Shown here in pieces: positions 1 through 12,367 of a stretch of DNA of 64,000 bases. Origin of the DNA: Megalonaias nervosa (taxonomy: Eukaryota > Mollusca > Bivalvia > Unionida > Unionidae); the NCBI GenBank assembly GCA_016617855.1, contig JAECUM010003632.1, positions 1 to 64,000 of the forward strand, given 5' to 3'. The notes under the pieces were generated by a model, which worked only from the letters and a program-made list of their open reading frames with translations, was not told where the DNA came from and did not search any database. Positions within the stretch are counted from its first letter, which is position 1. Each line of letters opens with the position of its first letter. The position numbers were made by a program, and so were the translations under genes.

Positions 1-1202
1 ACCAAATAATCTTCAATCCTGTAATCCTAGTGTGCAACTCCTCTGCATTTTAACAAAAATATTGAAGGAAGCCTAACTATTGTTTATTCAGAAAGTTGAT
101 CCTCACTGCTGGAATTTCTGTCCAATCCATCAAAGCTTCATTCCATCTCCTCGTGGAAAATGTCTGTTATTGTTAGAAGACATGCTTCAGTAATCGGTGT
201 TTCCAGCATCAGCATCATTGTCGGACTGCGACTGTTGAACTTATCCATTTTGCTGAAGTTTTCCAGCCTTGGTAAATCTATTGTGATGGTTGCTGCTTAA
301 TATTACTCTTAGCATTTACAACCCATTCGCACACCCCAGTGTACATTGTGATGCGACTCTTAGCACATGTAGTCAGTTGATGTTAGTTTATGTTAAGGTT
401 TGTGCAGGGCATAAGTGTTGGAAATGTGTGCTAGATTTTTTTACACGATTTTTTAAATTGTGCTGGGTATATGCATTGTAGTGCTCTTATTCACATGGGA
501 AAGTTCAAGACAGATGCTTAACCAATAGTGGTCAATAAGGATCATACCACAAGAGAAAAAATGTGTTCAACATTTTAATTGGACTTTGCAAGGCATCTGC
601 ACTGGACAAATGCCTTGCCTTTGCAGTTTTTTCTCAGTGGACTTCATTCTGTAAAGTTATATACAATATGCCTGTACAAAGCATATTACAACCAAAAACC
701 ACTTTACATTAACATGATTAATTGCCTTTAATAAATTGTTGGATAAAAATTTTGAAATATTCCTATTTGTATGTTCAGATTTTGAATTTTTTAAAGCTGG
801 CATTTGTATTTCACATAAGTTGCAAGCATGTAAATCTTCAGGGAATTCCCAGATTTCAAGGATTTTTACTGCTGATTAATGATTGATACAGTTTGCTATT
901 GGTTCAAAATAATCAGAATTTAGGGATTTTCTGCAGGTATGGATTTTGAGAATTTTGAAATTTTCATTTTGATGCCAGTAGTTGAGTTTGGCATATATGC
1001 ATTTTGACCACTGACCAATACAAAACTTGTTTCAGAACAAATCCATACAGGCATCATTTTCTGTTTTCTGATGGCTTTGTCTTTTCTATAGAAACTTTAA
1101 ATATGAGAAAAGACATTTGGATAAATATTACAGAAAATTTTTGGTTATTTAGCTTTTGAATGAAATTCTCAATATAATTTAAATATAATACTATTGTTGC
1201 AG
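1..1202. other. Intron or upstream flank of ANLN
   Basis: No exon could be supported here. The stretch is AT-rich with many stops in all frames. It ends in an acceptor (TTGTTGCAG) immediately before the first visible anillin exon. Because that exon enters with the third base of a codon, at least one coding exon must lie further upstream, probably outside the window. Confidence 0.6.
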
Positions 1203-1566
1203 AAAAGAGGAAGAAAAGAAGCCAAGATGGCAGCCACCTAAGCCAGAACCTGAACCATTTCAAACCCAGCAATCATCCCTGCCATCATCTGCTGTTGAAT
1301 CTAGAGAAAGATGTCCCTCAGTACCAAACTCCAAAAAGACAGCACCACCATCCCCCAAAAAGATGGCTGCTCCTCCCCCTCCTCCTCCACCCCCACCTGC
1401 ACCCATCGTTGTACATGTCGTCTCAAGGTCTCCAGTGGCAAAATGGTCACCAAAGAAGAGTGCAGCCCCTCCACCACCTACAGATTCTGCAGTCAAGCTT
1501 AGCACAACAGCAGTACATCTTCGTCAACCTTCTGGATCCTTAGTGGCTGAGAATCCCAAACACCAG
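1203..1566 (+). CDS. ANLN: ANLN exon 1 of window: proline-rich segment
   Basis: Enters in phase 2 (third codon base) and leaves in phase 0. It encodes residues 1-121 of the visible protein. It opens with a charged stretch ending [14 protein letters not shown], which may correspond to the LAEQRRRW region of human anillin. A run of nine prolines (1372-1398) and a later PPPP follow. Two S-P-K-K sites fit the Cdk1 consensus and RSPVAKW adds a minimal site. Polyproline could recruit profilin/formin or SH3 adaptors, which is inference from known anillin partners. The donor is read as CAG/GCAAGT, a GC donor. The GT four bases downstream would end in phase 1 and clash with exon 2. A Gly-rich reading on the opposite strand is only the antisense of the proline codons. 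Confidence 0.82.
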
Positions 1567-4500
1567 GCAAGTAGGAGCATGGCTATAGACTTAAGTGTCT
1601 GAAACATTTTAAAACATAAGATACAGGGCTAGTAAAACCCTAAATTTTCTACTAGCCTGGAATTTTTAATGTTTCATTAAAATCCTTAAAATCTGAATTT
1701 TCTTTGAGTGCCAAAAGGCATGGCATATAGTGTTATAACATCCCTCAATCCTTCTCGTGTTCTTTTAACCATCTCATTTCCCTGCAGTACCTTTAGTTTT
1801 ATGCGGTCAATCTTTACTAAACTTTGTGGATAGCTTGCACTTGAGGTAAGGAAGAAGCCCGTTGATTTGGGGTCAAAGGCCAAGGTGACTGTAACTGAAA
1901 GAAGAAAAATGGTTGCAGCAGAATAACTTTGGTTGTACGTGAGAGACCTTGACCGGAGTTTGTGGATGGTTGCCATTGGAGCATGGAAGAAGCCTGTTGA
2001 TTTGGGAGTCAAAAGGTCACTTTCACAACAAAATTAAAAATGGTTTCTGCACATAGATTTCAGTTCTCAACCAAATACCTTGTCAAAAGATTGTGTAGGA
2101 ATAGCACTTAAGGTAAGGAAGAGACCTATTTGGGTGTTAAAAGGTCCATGGTTAAGGATGTCTGTGTTATCAGCTTTGTTATGTCCTCAATATCTTGGAC
2201 CCTGTTCTGCCTGCACTTATGAAATTTGGTATGTAACCCAACCATACCAAAATTAGGTGACCCCATATTCCTGCTGGAGTGATTTTTGTTTTTCACCTAT
2301 TTGTTCATTGCATCACTATTTAACCCATAGTGAGTAATCATACAAAATGAAAACTAGATGATTGTGACAGAATTTTCAGGCTTGATTGACGTAGTGTTTT
2401 CAGTTATTTTATCCTTTTACAATCAATATCTAAGACCCTGTTTTATGTATACTGGCAAAAATTTGGCATTTGGATCAGTCTGAATGAAGATAGCTTGACC
2501 ATACCAAAACGGGTCATTGGGACATCATTTTTAAATGATCTTTTTTCAGTTATCCGTTCATTACACCTTTGGTATTTTTAACTCTGTTGTTTTACCTGCA
2601 CACGACAATTGATATGTGCTTGAATCTCATTTGGAGTAACGCATCTGTACTAAAAGTGGGTCACTGTTATGTGATTTACAGAGATGAGTGACTCTTTGTA
2701 TTTTCTCCATACCAGGCTACTCCAAATATGCTATTGTTGGCTTGTTTTCCTACAAGGTCATGTCACTTTGAATTAATAGAAAATTGAATTGTTATGTAAT
2801 AGCTGAAAAGGGCCATATGTGTTGCCATAGTATTATATGCAGTATGTTGTGACATATATGCTGCAACTGGACTACCTAAGGTTCATGAGCAGTAATTTTT
2901 GCCCGATACAAAGAAGTTCTGGCTTATGGATTGATGATGACTCTCCAGAAGTCTGTCTTGTGTCAGGACTGAGGTTAGGGTTTTTCATTTAGGTTTATTT
3001 CTCAGACATTGTGTGGGAGCCATGGTAGCTCAGTTGGTAAAGCATTGGACTTGTAATCCAAAGGTCATTAGTTCAGTGCCCACCCAGGCCAGCCCAGATT
3101 GGCCGCTTCAGTGTGTTCTTGGGAAAGACTGTTAGTTTCCATTTCCTTGGTATGCTACTGCCATAAAGGTGCTGTTAAAACCAACAAAATGCACAACAAA
3201 AACAACCCTTGGTATATATTGGCACCATAAAGTGTCCAACAGCCATCAGTGAAAACTACATCGCTAACACGTATTTCATGGTTCAGATTTGTACTTTCCT
3301 TTGTGTTTGTATTTGAATATATTTATCCATTGTTCAAAAGAACCAAAAGATCTTCAAATAATGGTACCTGATGAATTAAAAGAAATCTATAGTATTCATG
3401 GCATGTGATAAGGTCATGCAGCGAATGGTATTTTGCTTCCTGCACATATCATAAAGTCATATTTCATGTACAGATAGAGTTTCAGCAAATCATTACTTTC
3501 ATAGTAAGTAGAATCCAGAACTCTAAACAGTATTTGTTTTAAACTAGAATTGACTTCTCATATAGCTAATATATTATATGTTTCTAATATCAGAATTACT
3601 TGAAACATTGCAGACAATAATGACATCATCAGTTTGATGATATATTTTATTCCTGAATGCATTTATATCGGGTAGAAGATCTATCCCACTTGACTTCCTG
3701 TCTATTTTTCCCATACATATGAATTGCAGACCTGCCAACTCTTAAGATTTTGTCATAAGTCTTAAGGAAATTACCCTTAAAGTATGGACTTGCACAAGGA
3801 AAGCACAAATTACAGAAATATGATTGTTTGTAGTAAAATTTGGATTATCTTTGTTTGATTATGATTCTTTTTTTCTATTCAATTCAGTTGAGTTGGTTAG
3901 TGAACCAGACTGGCTTTGCAGGAGTACCTGAGATGCTATAAACTGTACATATTTTGTGATGCAAAACATCTGCATGATCAAGCTGTTGCTTATTTTCTTT
4001 TTAAAAATGTCATCCAACAATACAACAAACTTCTTAAAAAAGTTTCAATAGTTGGTACACAGTAATAAAGGGAGTATTCAGATTCTCTGGGGAAAAGCAG
4101 GGAGGGCATCAGTTATGTTTAGTAGACATAATGTGTTGATTTGGACATGTCTTGTTACGGGAAAGATAATTGCTCTCGCCATGATTCACGTGAAATGAAA
4201 TTTTTTTAAGGATTACTTCAAGTTGAGTGATAGCAAGAAGCCATTGAGCTTCATAGAGTTTGAAACTGCAGTTTGTGAAACTGTACTGGAGGTAATAAAA
4301 AGGTCCAAGTGAACTTTACAAACATTTTAATGGAACACATATTTTACCATCAGTATTGAATCACACTTCTGGACTTTTAAATGCACGATTTCCAGCTTGA
4401 CAATAGCAGTACATGTGATTTTGTTACACCTTACTGAAAACTGGTCTAATTTATGGAAAAAATCGACTGCCTTATTGAGGTCTTGTTAGGGCTGGCAGGT

Positions 4501-7500
4501 CTGGAATTGGAGAAAAGTATTTTCCTTTTCTACTAATAATTGGTAAATTAATGCAAGGATGCATCTTCACAGGTAAAACAGGCAGAGGATCTAATCCCAG
4601 TTAATGCTTCTGATCTGGAAGATAAATTGCTACAACAAACTTCAGAGGAGAAAACAGTTAAACCTCTGTCCGAACGTATCAATACATGGAAAATGAAGAC
4701 TGACACACCTATCAAGACCCCAAAACCAGAAGACCCAGCACTGCAGCCTGTGTCAGCCCGCATGGCAAGCTGGGAGCAAAAAGTTTCCCAGACTCCCACC
4801 ACAGAGAGAGCTGTCTCCACCAAACTTCTTGCCACGCCTAAACTAATGTGTACCTCTGCACAGCAGACTGGTTCAGCTGTGAAGAATTCAGCTCCACCAA
4901 ACACAAAAAGTTTTCCAGTGCAGACACCAAAACAATCAGGTATTATTGCAGAACTCATATGTTTCAATAAGTATGACATGGAAATCAAACCAGGGTAAAT
5001 ATTTTGGCATTTTCATGTCTATCCCACATTTGACAATCATCACATGGATTTCATCCTGTGCTCAGTTGAGAGCATCCCACTAGGCAAGTTTTGAACACTG
5101 TTTTAGCTACTTCACTTCAGTGCATCACTTGAAGTCAGTTATTACTGTATCCCTCTGGACAAGAATTATGTCATTGGTAGTGTGTGTTTTATTACTAGGA
5201 AACTAGATACTGTATTACTCTTACACAATTATTATCAACCATTAGCACTGAATCCAACAGATGTGAATGTGACTCCTGGATTTGACAACTTGGGGTCAGT
5301 TTTCACCAAATCCGGAACTGCTAGTGGGAGCTTGGTGTTGTCTCATTTGTGTCGGCAACTAGAGAGACCTGTCTGTAGTTGCATCACTTTTGGCATGATA
5401 ATCGACCTTACTGATATTAAAATTCTTCTGCTTCGTTTTGAAAGTTGTTTATGTCCATAACTTTTACACATCAGACACTGTTCTGCAAAATCCTTATTTT
5501 CTTTTACAAAGTATATGGCTTATGTAAATTGTTGGATCTGTCAATTCATTACCTATAGTTTGCTGAAATTTTAAAAAATAACTATGTATTACAGTCATTT
5601 AGATTCACATGAGTTAGTAGGTGTAATTTGCCCATGATAAAAATTTATGCTTGTTTATTCTTGAGACTTTTCTGTTTTCAGTATCATGAATATTTAATGT
5701 AATTCTGCAACATTTGTACATGTAAATGGCTTAATTTAGTTTACAGCTTTTAAATGTTTACAAAAATTGCTAAATATGTAAACAAATATGTATGCTTCTG
5801 TCAGTGATGCAGAAGTGACCTGTTCCAGTTAAATTATATATTTCTACATCTACATCTCTGCATTAAAAAAACTGTTCAATAGCCTTTCCTGTTAATTTTA
5901 GAAGTTGACAAAAATTCACCATCTTGATTTACTGATAATGCTGCATTGAAAAAAACTTTCTTGAAACTACAATGTTTATGTTTGAGAAATGTGATCATTA
6001 ACAGAACCATTCATTTGTATGATTTTGCTTTTAACTTTGTAATATACTGAATTGTTTCTTAGTCATTGTAGATCCTACAAAAGCATCCAATTCGCATATC
6101 CAGGCAGTACACTCAGTTGCGTTATCAATTTTAAGTTGTTTGCTTTAGGTTTACTCATTCTTACCTTAAGATCCAAAGAGGAATCAGTCTTATTGTTGTG
6201 TTTAGTGTTTAGTTTGGGTGGATTTATTGTTTGGAATTATTTACTGGAATTACAAAGAGCTCATTAATACTTTTTGGTCGAAATCATTAATTTGGAATTA
6301 TAGTGAATTCAGTCAAGGACATTTTGGGTTATATTATTGTGATATATCAAAAGACTGTTAACACATCAACACATGCAATATTACAATTCATTCAGAATAC
6401 CCCTGGAATTCAGTTTGAACTTAATATCTTTGGACTTGTGATTGAACTTTTAGGATTATTTGGGATTTAAGTAACAATACTGTAAAAAAAATAATTTTCA
6501 CTTATTTTAGGGAAATAAATTATTTCTTGAATTTTACAAAACTTGTTGGTTTTCACTCTTTTCTGTTACTTAGTTTAAGACTATAGAGTCAAAACAATAT
6601 CATCAGTAACAATGTGGGCTAGTTAGTAGTCAAGACAGTAACATCAATATGCAATAAAATCTTGTCCTTTGTAAACAAAAAATTAAATTTCCATTGCTAA
6701 TTTAGATTTGTATGAGATCAAAGTGTTTCCTAAGTTTTATTCCATTTGCTGAAAATAATAGTACTGGTAAATAATTTGCAATATATTTAACAGATTAGTG
6801 ACAGTGTCAACCTGGAGTTAAGCATGTCAAAACATAGGTGTTATGTTTTTTCATGGCACCATTTTGTTAAGTGTTTGCATTTTTTGTGGATTATTAATTA
6901 ATTATAATTAATTAATTATAAAACTTAATGGGTACATCAATCTCAGAGCAATTCTGCTTTGTGGCTTGATGATATCTATTGGTTGAGCATCAACAGAGAT
7001 TGTTGTTAGCATTTGATTTATTTTCTCAGACACTATTGCTTATAGAGTTACTTGAATTAGTGTGTTCAAGTTTTGTCAGGAATACTTTAAGCTGTATGGT
7101 TCACAGATTTGTACTTTTGTGTTGATCTAACTTTCTCTGGTTTACAGTTTGCAGTTAGTTAATTTTCTCAGATACTATTGTTTGTTGTCACATAAGTTGG
7201 TACATAAATATTTCATGAGATGTAATAGACCTTGAAGTCAGTTCTGTGTGACTGTAACCTACGTTTTACATTTTACACTGATAGCTTGTGTTAACCATTG
7301 CATTTAGCTGTTTCATATACATTTACCTGCACAACATGTAACTTGGCATGAAAATGCTTCTTGAGGAGCATTACCCACATCAGTCAGAACTTGGTGGCAG
7401 TGATTTATATTTCATGCTACAGTCACCTTTCAGTTTAGTTCATTTCTTGGATACTGTTACATGCAGAGCATGTAACATGGTCCATAAATGCCTAGGGACC

Positions 7501-10500
7501 CTTGATGGCTGAGTGGTCTAGGGTACTCGACTTTGCAGCTCACTCATACATCTCATCTCTGTCTGCACAAGTGTGATTCTCTGTTGGAAAGTCTTCTAGT
7601 AGCTTCCCGTGGGTTGGTGGTTTTTCCCAGGTTCTCCCTCCACCAAGATACCGGCCACCAGGTGCTTAAAAATGGCATTAAACCCACAAAAATAAACCAG
7701 ACCATGGATGCATAATACAGTACATCAATGCATAATAAAGACATTATTGTCAACAGGTTGTGGAGTCAGCTATAAAATATGACAGTATTGTATTCAGATA
7801 TAAAGAATAGAAAGCTTTTCGTGAAAAATTATCTGCTGATTACTTTTCTTTTATTTATTATATGTTCATCTTTGTACATGTCATTGATCTGAGACAAATA
7901 TTTTTCAATATATTTAATAAACTTGTGGATCTCGGTCTGTGCAGTTTTGAAGTTGGACTCAACTGATAATTAGATATATACGGTGTGTTGGAAATTGATT
8001 CCTTGTCCCCATTTGATTAACATAGTGGTTACATGTATTATATTTTATTTTTTTTTTAGTAATTCACAACAAACTTCACTGACATGGTTGTTTAAAACAA
8101 TGTAGCATCTACATGCACCAAACTTATTACATCTAAGGTCGCATTATGGGGCTTCCACATTGAAAATAGTCATATCAAATGGGATTCTCTGCTGGAAAAA
8201 ATCATACATCAAACTCCAATTTTGTGTGTATATGATCAAAACTCATGCAATGTTGAAAGGAGTTGATCACAATTTAGACTGAGCTTTGCAATCCAAGCAT
8301 GCAGCCATTGGTGTTTTCTTGTTTTTATGAATCTTTAAAAGAACTCATTCGGTTTGGGATCGTGCTTAATGCAAGCAGCAGAATTTTTAACATGCCAAAA
8401 TATAATTTTTATTTTTGGTCACAGTAAGTACTTAAGTTGTCATTGTTCAGCATGAAAATTTATGAAACAACTTTCAGCATTGTCAGTAGCAGAAGCTGAT
8501 GCTTTTATGGCTTCAGTGCTCCATTTATTTTGGTAAAAGTTAGAAATTAGTGTTGTGGTTGGCAGATCATGTTTTGCAGATGAAACAATACCATTCTTTG
8601 CTTTTCCATTGGCTTATACTCCTAAAATGTACAGTTAATTATCAACTCATTTCTGTTACTTCTAAAGTCTTTTTTTTTTTTTTATTTTTTTTTTTTATTT
8701 TAGAGATGTCTGACACCGACCCAGCTTTGAGGCCTGTGTCAGACAGAATGGCAAGTTGGCAACAGAAGGATGCAATGGCTAATCCACCTCGGGAGGAGGA
8801 GCCCACGGCATACTCTGTGCTAGCAAGAATGTCAGCCTGGGAACATGCATCCTCATCCAACCAGGTAAATATTTTGGATTGGTAACATACCCTCGTTGAA
8901 TTTCCATGGCCCAGTAGAAGGTCCGTACCGGTCCTTACAAATTGGAAATATGCTAACTTTTTTTATTAAATGTTAGTAAGGCCAGAAAAAGTGCTTACTG
9001 TTTTTAGAAGAAAAAGTAAATTCGTTAAAAAATCTTTTTTTGTATTTTGCAAAAAAAAAAAATTCATGAGTAATATCAGCTTTATCCTGACAGTTACTAA
9101 CAGATTTTTTCAATATGGAGATAAAGAATTGGCCGAGTTAAGACGAATCTGTGTACAGTATAAACGAAGTCACATGAGATAATTTGCAAGATCAGAGGTC
9201 ATTAAAATTGTGTCATCTGTTGGCACACATAATTGGAGTCATGGTCTTCATTGCGGAAATATTTGTTTTAGAGTCAGTTTGATTTTGCTGCATTTGTGAA
9301 AATACCAGGTTTTTGTAGCTTCATTTTGTTATGGCTAGAAAAGTGGGAATGGTGATCTTAGGGCTGTTCCATTAAAACATACATGGGACCCAGGGATGGC
9401 ACTTTTAAAACATCTATCCCAGGGTGGTCTTGATTCAAAATTGCTTCTGTCCCAGGTTGTTTATTCAATAAAATCACTTCTATTGGTGGTTGGTATAACT
9501 GGTTCTGTAGGTCTGTCTAAAAGTGCGATCTAAACATAATAAAAAAACTTCCACTTTAGATACCCAGTTATTAAATTCGTATTTTATGTTATGCACTCCG
9601 TATTTGTTCCCGTCAACAGAAGGCCTATTTCCTTCAAACGGACAACAGACTATGAAACGTTGTCATTGATCAGCTATAAATAGGTCAGGAAAGCCTACCA
9701 CGTGATCTGCATTTGTAGTTTTACTAATCACAAACAAAGTGAAAATCTATGTCTTTATTTTCTCAATCATAGGAAAACTAGCAGATTTTTTAAATAAATC
9801 TCCTTATAAAATTAAAGTGTAAATTCTGCGACATTAATTTTAGTCTCGTGAGACTTGGTTTGCATCAGTCGGATCCGATGCGCGATGCGAAAAGAACCGA
9901 ATGTAGCCATATTGTGACATTTATGGCGGTGAAGCATGTTTTCGACAGGGGAAGAAGTCGGTATTTGGTTCAGAAAGCAAAGCCTTGAGAAATAATTGAC
10001 AGCCTTAGAGGTAAGTTATTTTTTTCAGTAAGCTAATCAAAAAGTGTTAAGAGACTAGTGAAATTCCGTTTATTCAATCATTACGAACGTTGTTGTCATA
10101 GACTCGTTTCAGTCGATCAAAAGCCATTGGTATTGTAACACGTACTTGTCTTCTTCCAATTATCTCAAGATGACCGACACACACAGAATCGGCGTGGGGC
10201 AGATTTCGCATTAGTTAATTGATTGAATGGGTAGAAACGAATGCTTGTGTGTAATGGAGTCTTCGTTGGATATTTTAACTCCAACATGTACTTAATCCAA
10301 GTCCAGTTCCAATAGATAATTCCGATGTTTTGGAATACAGACAAAATTTGACTATTTAATGATTATCAGAGGAAAAATCTGATTGATGGCACTTTAAAGC
10401 TGCAATGGAAGAAGTGCAGAGGATAATACCATTGGCATTACTGTTGTATGTTTGTATGAAGTATCTTATGTGACAGTTTCAGTGAACTAGTTTCATGGAT

Positions 10501-12336
10501 TCAGTTGCATTTTGTTTAATTACTGTGACAGATTAAAAGAAATCTCGGAACTATTGTAATAAATGGCAATATATGGAAAGGAAGTTAAAGTTGTAGAACA
10601 AAAATGAGAAAATTATCTTGAAACCAATGAGTTGGTTAGTAATAGATCATTATTCACCCAATCTTCCAGTTATTTCTGCATATAAATGATACTGTCCATA
10701 CCTAATTAAAATGTATCTATTGGTGATCTAAGTCAAAATGTGTTAGGAGTTTTTCATTGATTTCAGATTTTTAATAGGTAACAGTTCTTATTTTCATTGG
10801 TTGTGGTCATAACCATGCAAGTATTTATTAACAATGTGGTCAGTTGTGGCTTGTATACAAGTAGATGATTATTACAACTTTCTGCTTAGTATCCCGTCAT
10901 CTCATTTTCTCTAAAAAAAATGTAAGCACAATGATACCACAGTTGCAAGTTGAATTAAACATTGTTGACTTTATGTTTAGATTTTGCTATGTGCATGTCA
11001 AGTTGATAAATATTTGGACAGTACACCATTTTTTGCTACGTATATCATCTCCAAAATATACATAGCACATAACATAGTTGCTGCTTTACACTCCATGCCT
11101 AATTTTTATTCACTTGAATAATTTTCATAATGAATGCACTAGTGGTAATTTTATAGTTCATGTGTGTATAGTTTCAATGTGACTCTTATGTTGGCTTTGG
11201 ATTAAACTTTGTTTTGTTGAGTACTGTACATTTTGTATGTACACATTGGTGGGGGGTTAAGTTTAAATATGTGTGGGTGGGGATAAGACCAAGCAGTACA
11301 TACACACTTAATAACAAAAACTTTATTAAAGTTACAATAAAACCTATTTGCCATAGCCAACAAGAAACAACTGATAATATTTGCACACTTTCCAATTTGT
11401 TTGTAGCCCCTTACCAATTTTAAAAATGAAAAGCATCAAGAAGATAAGTTAATAAATAAGTGCAGTACATCATTTTCAATTGGCCAATGAGAGGGCAGTC
11501 AATCATTCTGTGTACTGCAGTTGCATATTAAGAGGGTCTGATTATGGCCATACAAGTTGTGTGAAAAGGGAGAGAAGTGTCTTCACTGGTATATTTTTAT
11601 AGTACATATGTAACTGATAAGTTAATTGTAAGCAGCTAGATTAGCCCATGTGCCCTTTTCTGGTTTCCAGGATGGATGATACATGGCAGTCAGAACTGTG
11701 TCATCTCCATCCAGTATTTGCAATGTACAGTTTTAATATTTTTAGAAATAATGGACAAATAATAATGTAACTCCAAAATGTGTGGAATTAGTGAGATTAT
11801 CAAACACAGTGAAAGAACAAATCTGTTGCTTGAAAACAGGGACTTGATCATGCAAATATGGAGACCATGTTACTAAAGAAACTCCCTTTTTATTTGAAAT
11901 GCAGACAAATTGACAGTGTTTGAAGGGGGGTACTAAGCAAATGTATACATTCACACTGAGGAGGGATTAGAAAAAGTCCACCCTGCAACTGGGGAGGGGG
12001 TAAAAAATGGCAGTTTTCAAATGTACTAAATGGACAGCCTCTTATCCTCACCTGGAATAATAACTCTTATTAGGCCAGCAGTGATGATGAGACAAAATAG
12101 TTTTAGTCATTTGTTTTTTTATATTAATGTTAGTAATGGAATGGCTGCGTGAAATTTTTATTATTGTTTTTCACAAAATTATTATACAGTTTATTTTATT
12201 TTAGATAGTACAAAATGTTACTGTCAGAAACTGAATAGGAATTTTGCACCATTTTTGACCATAGAAGTTTGATAATGGGTAAGTATTTATTTAATCACTG
12301 GACATGTCCTCGCACCAAGCTGTTATATCTCTGGTA

Positions 12337-12367
<31 letters not shown>

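Noticed and set aside
290..481. A 63-codon Cys-rich open frame at the window start
   Set aside because: No anillin similarity, no splice sites fitting exon 1's phase, and a length expected by chance.
1260..1505. A glycine-rich minus-strand protein
   Set aside because: It is the antisense of the proline-rich exon 1; the poly-Gly is the complement of CCN codons.
1567..1571. A standard GT donor at 1571 for exon 1
   Set aside because: It would leave phase 1 while exon 2 starts in phase 0; the GC donor at 1567 keeps the frame.
3012..3090. A tRNA-Thr(TGT)-like gene
   Set aside because: The anticodon arm and A box are good, but the acceptor strands do not pair, the B box is weak and a SINE body follows.
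4548..4988. A 146-codon open frame on the minus strand
   Set aside because: It lies exactly antisense to anillin exon 2, which has the family motifs and correct splice phase.
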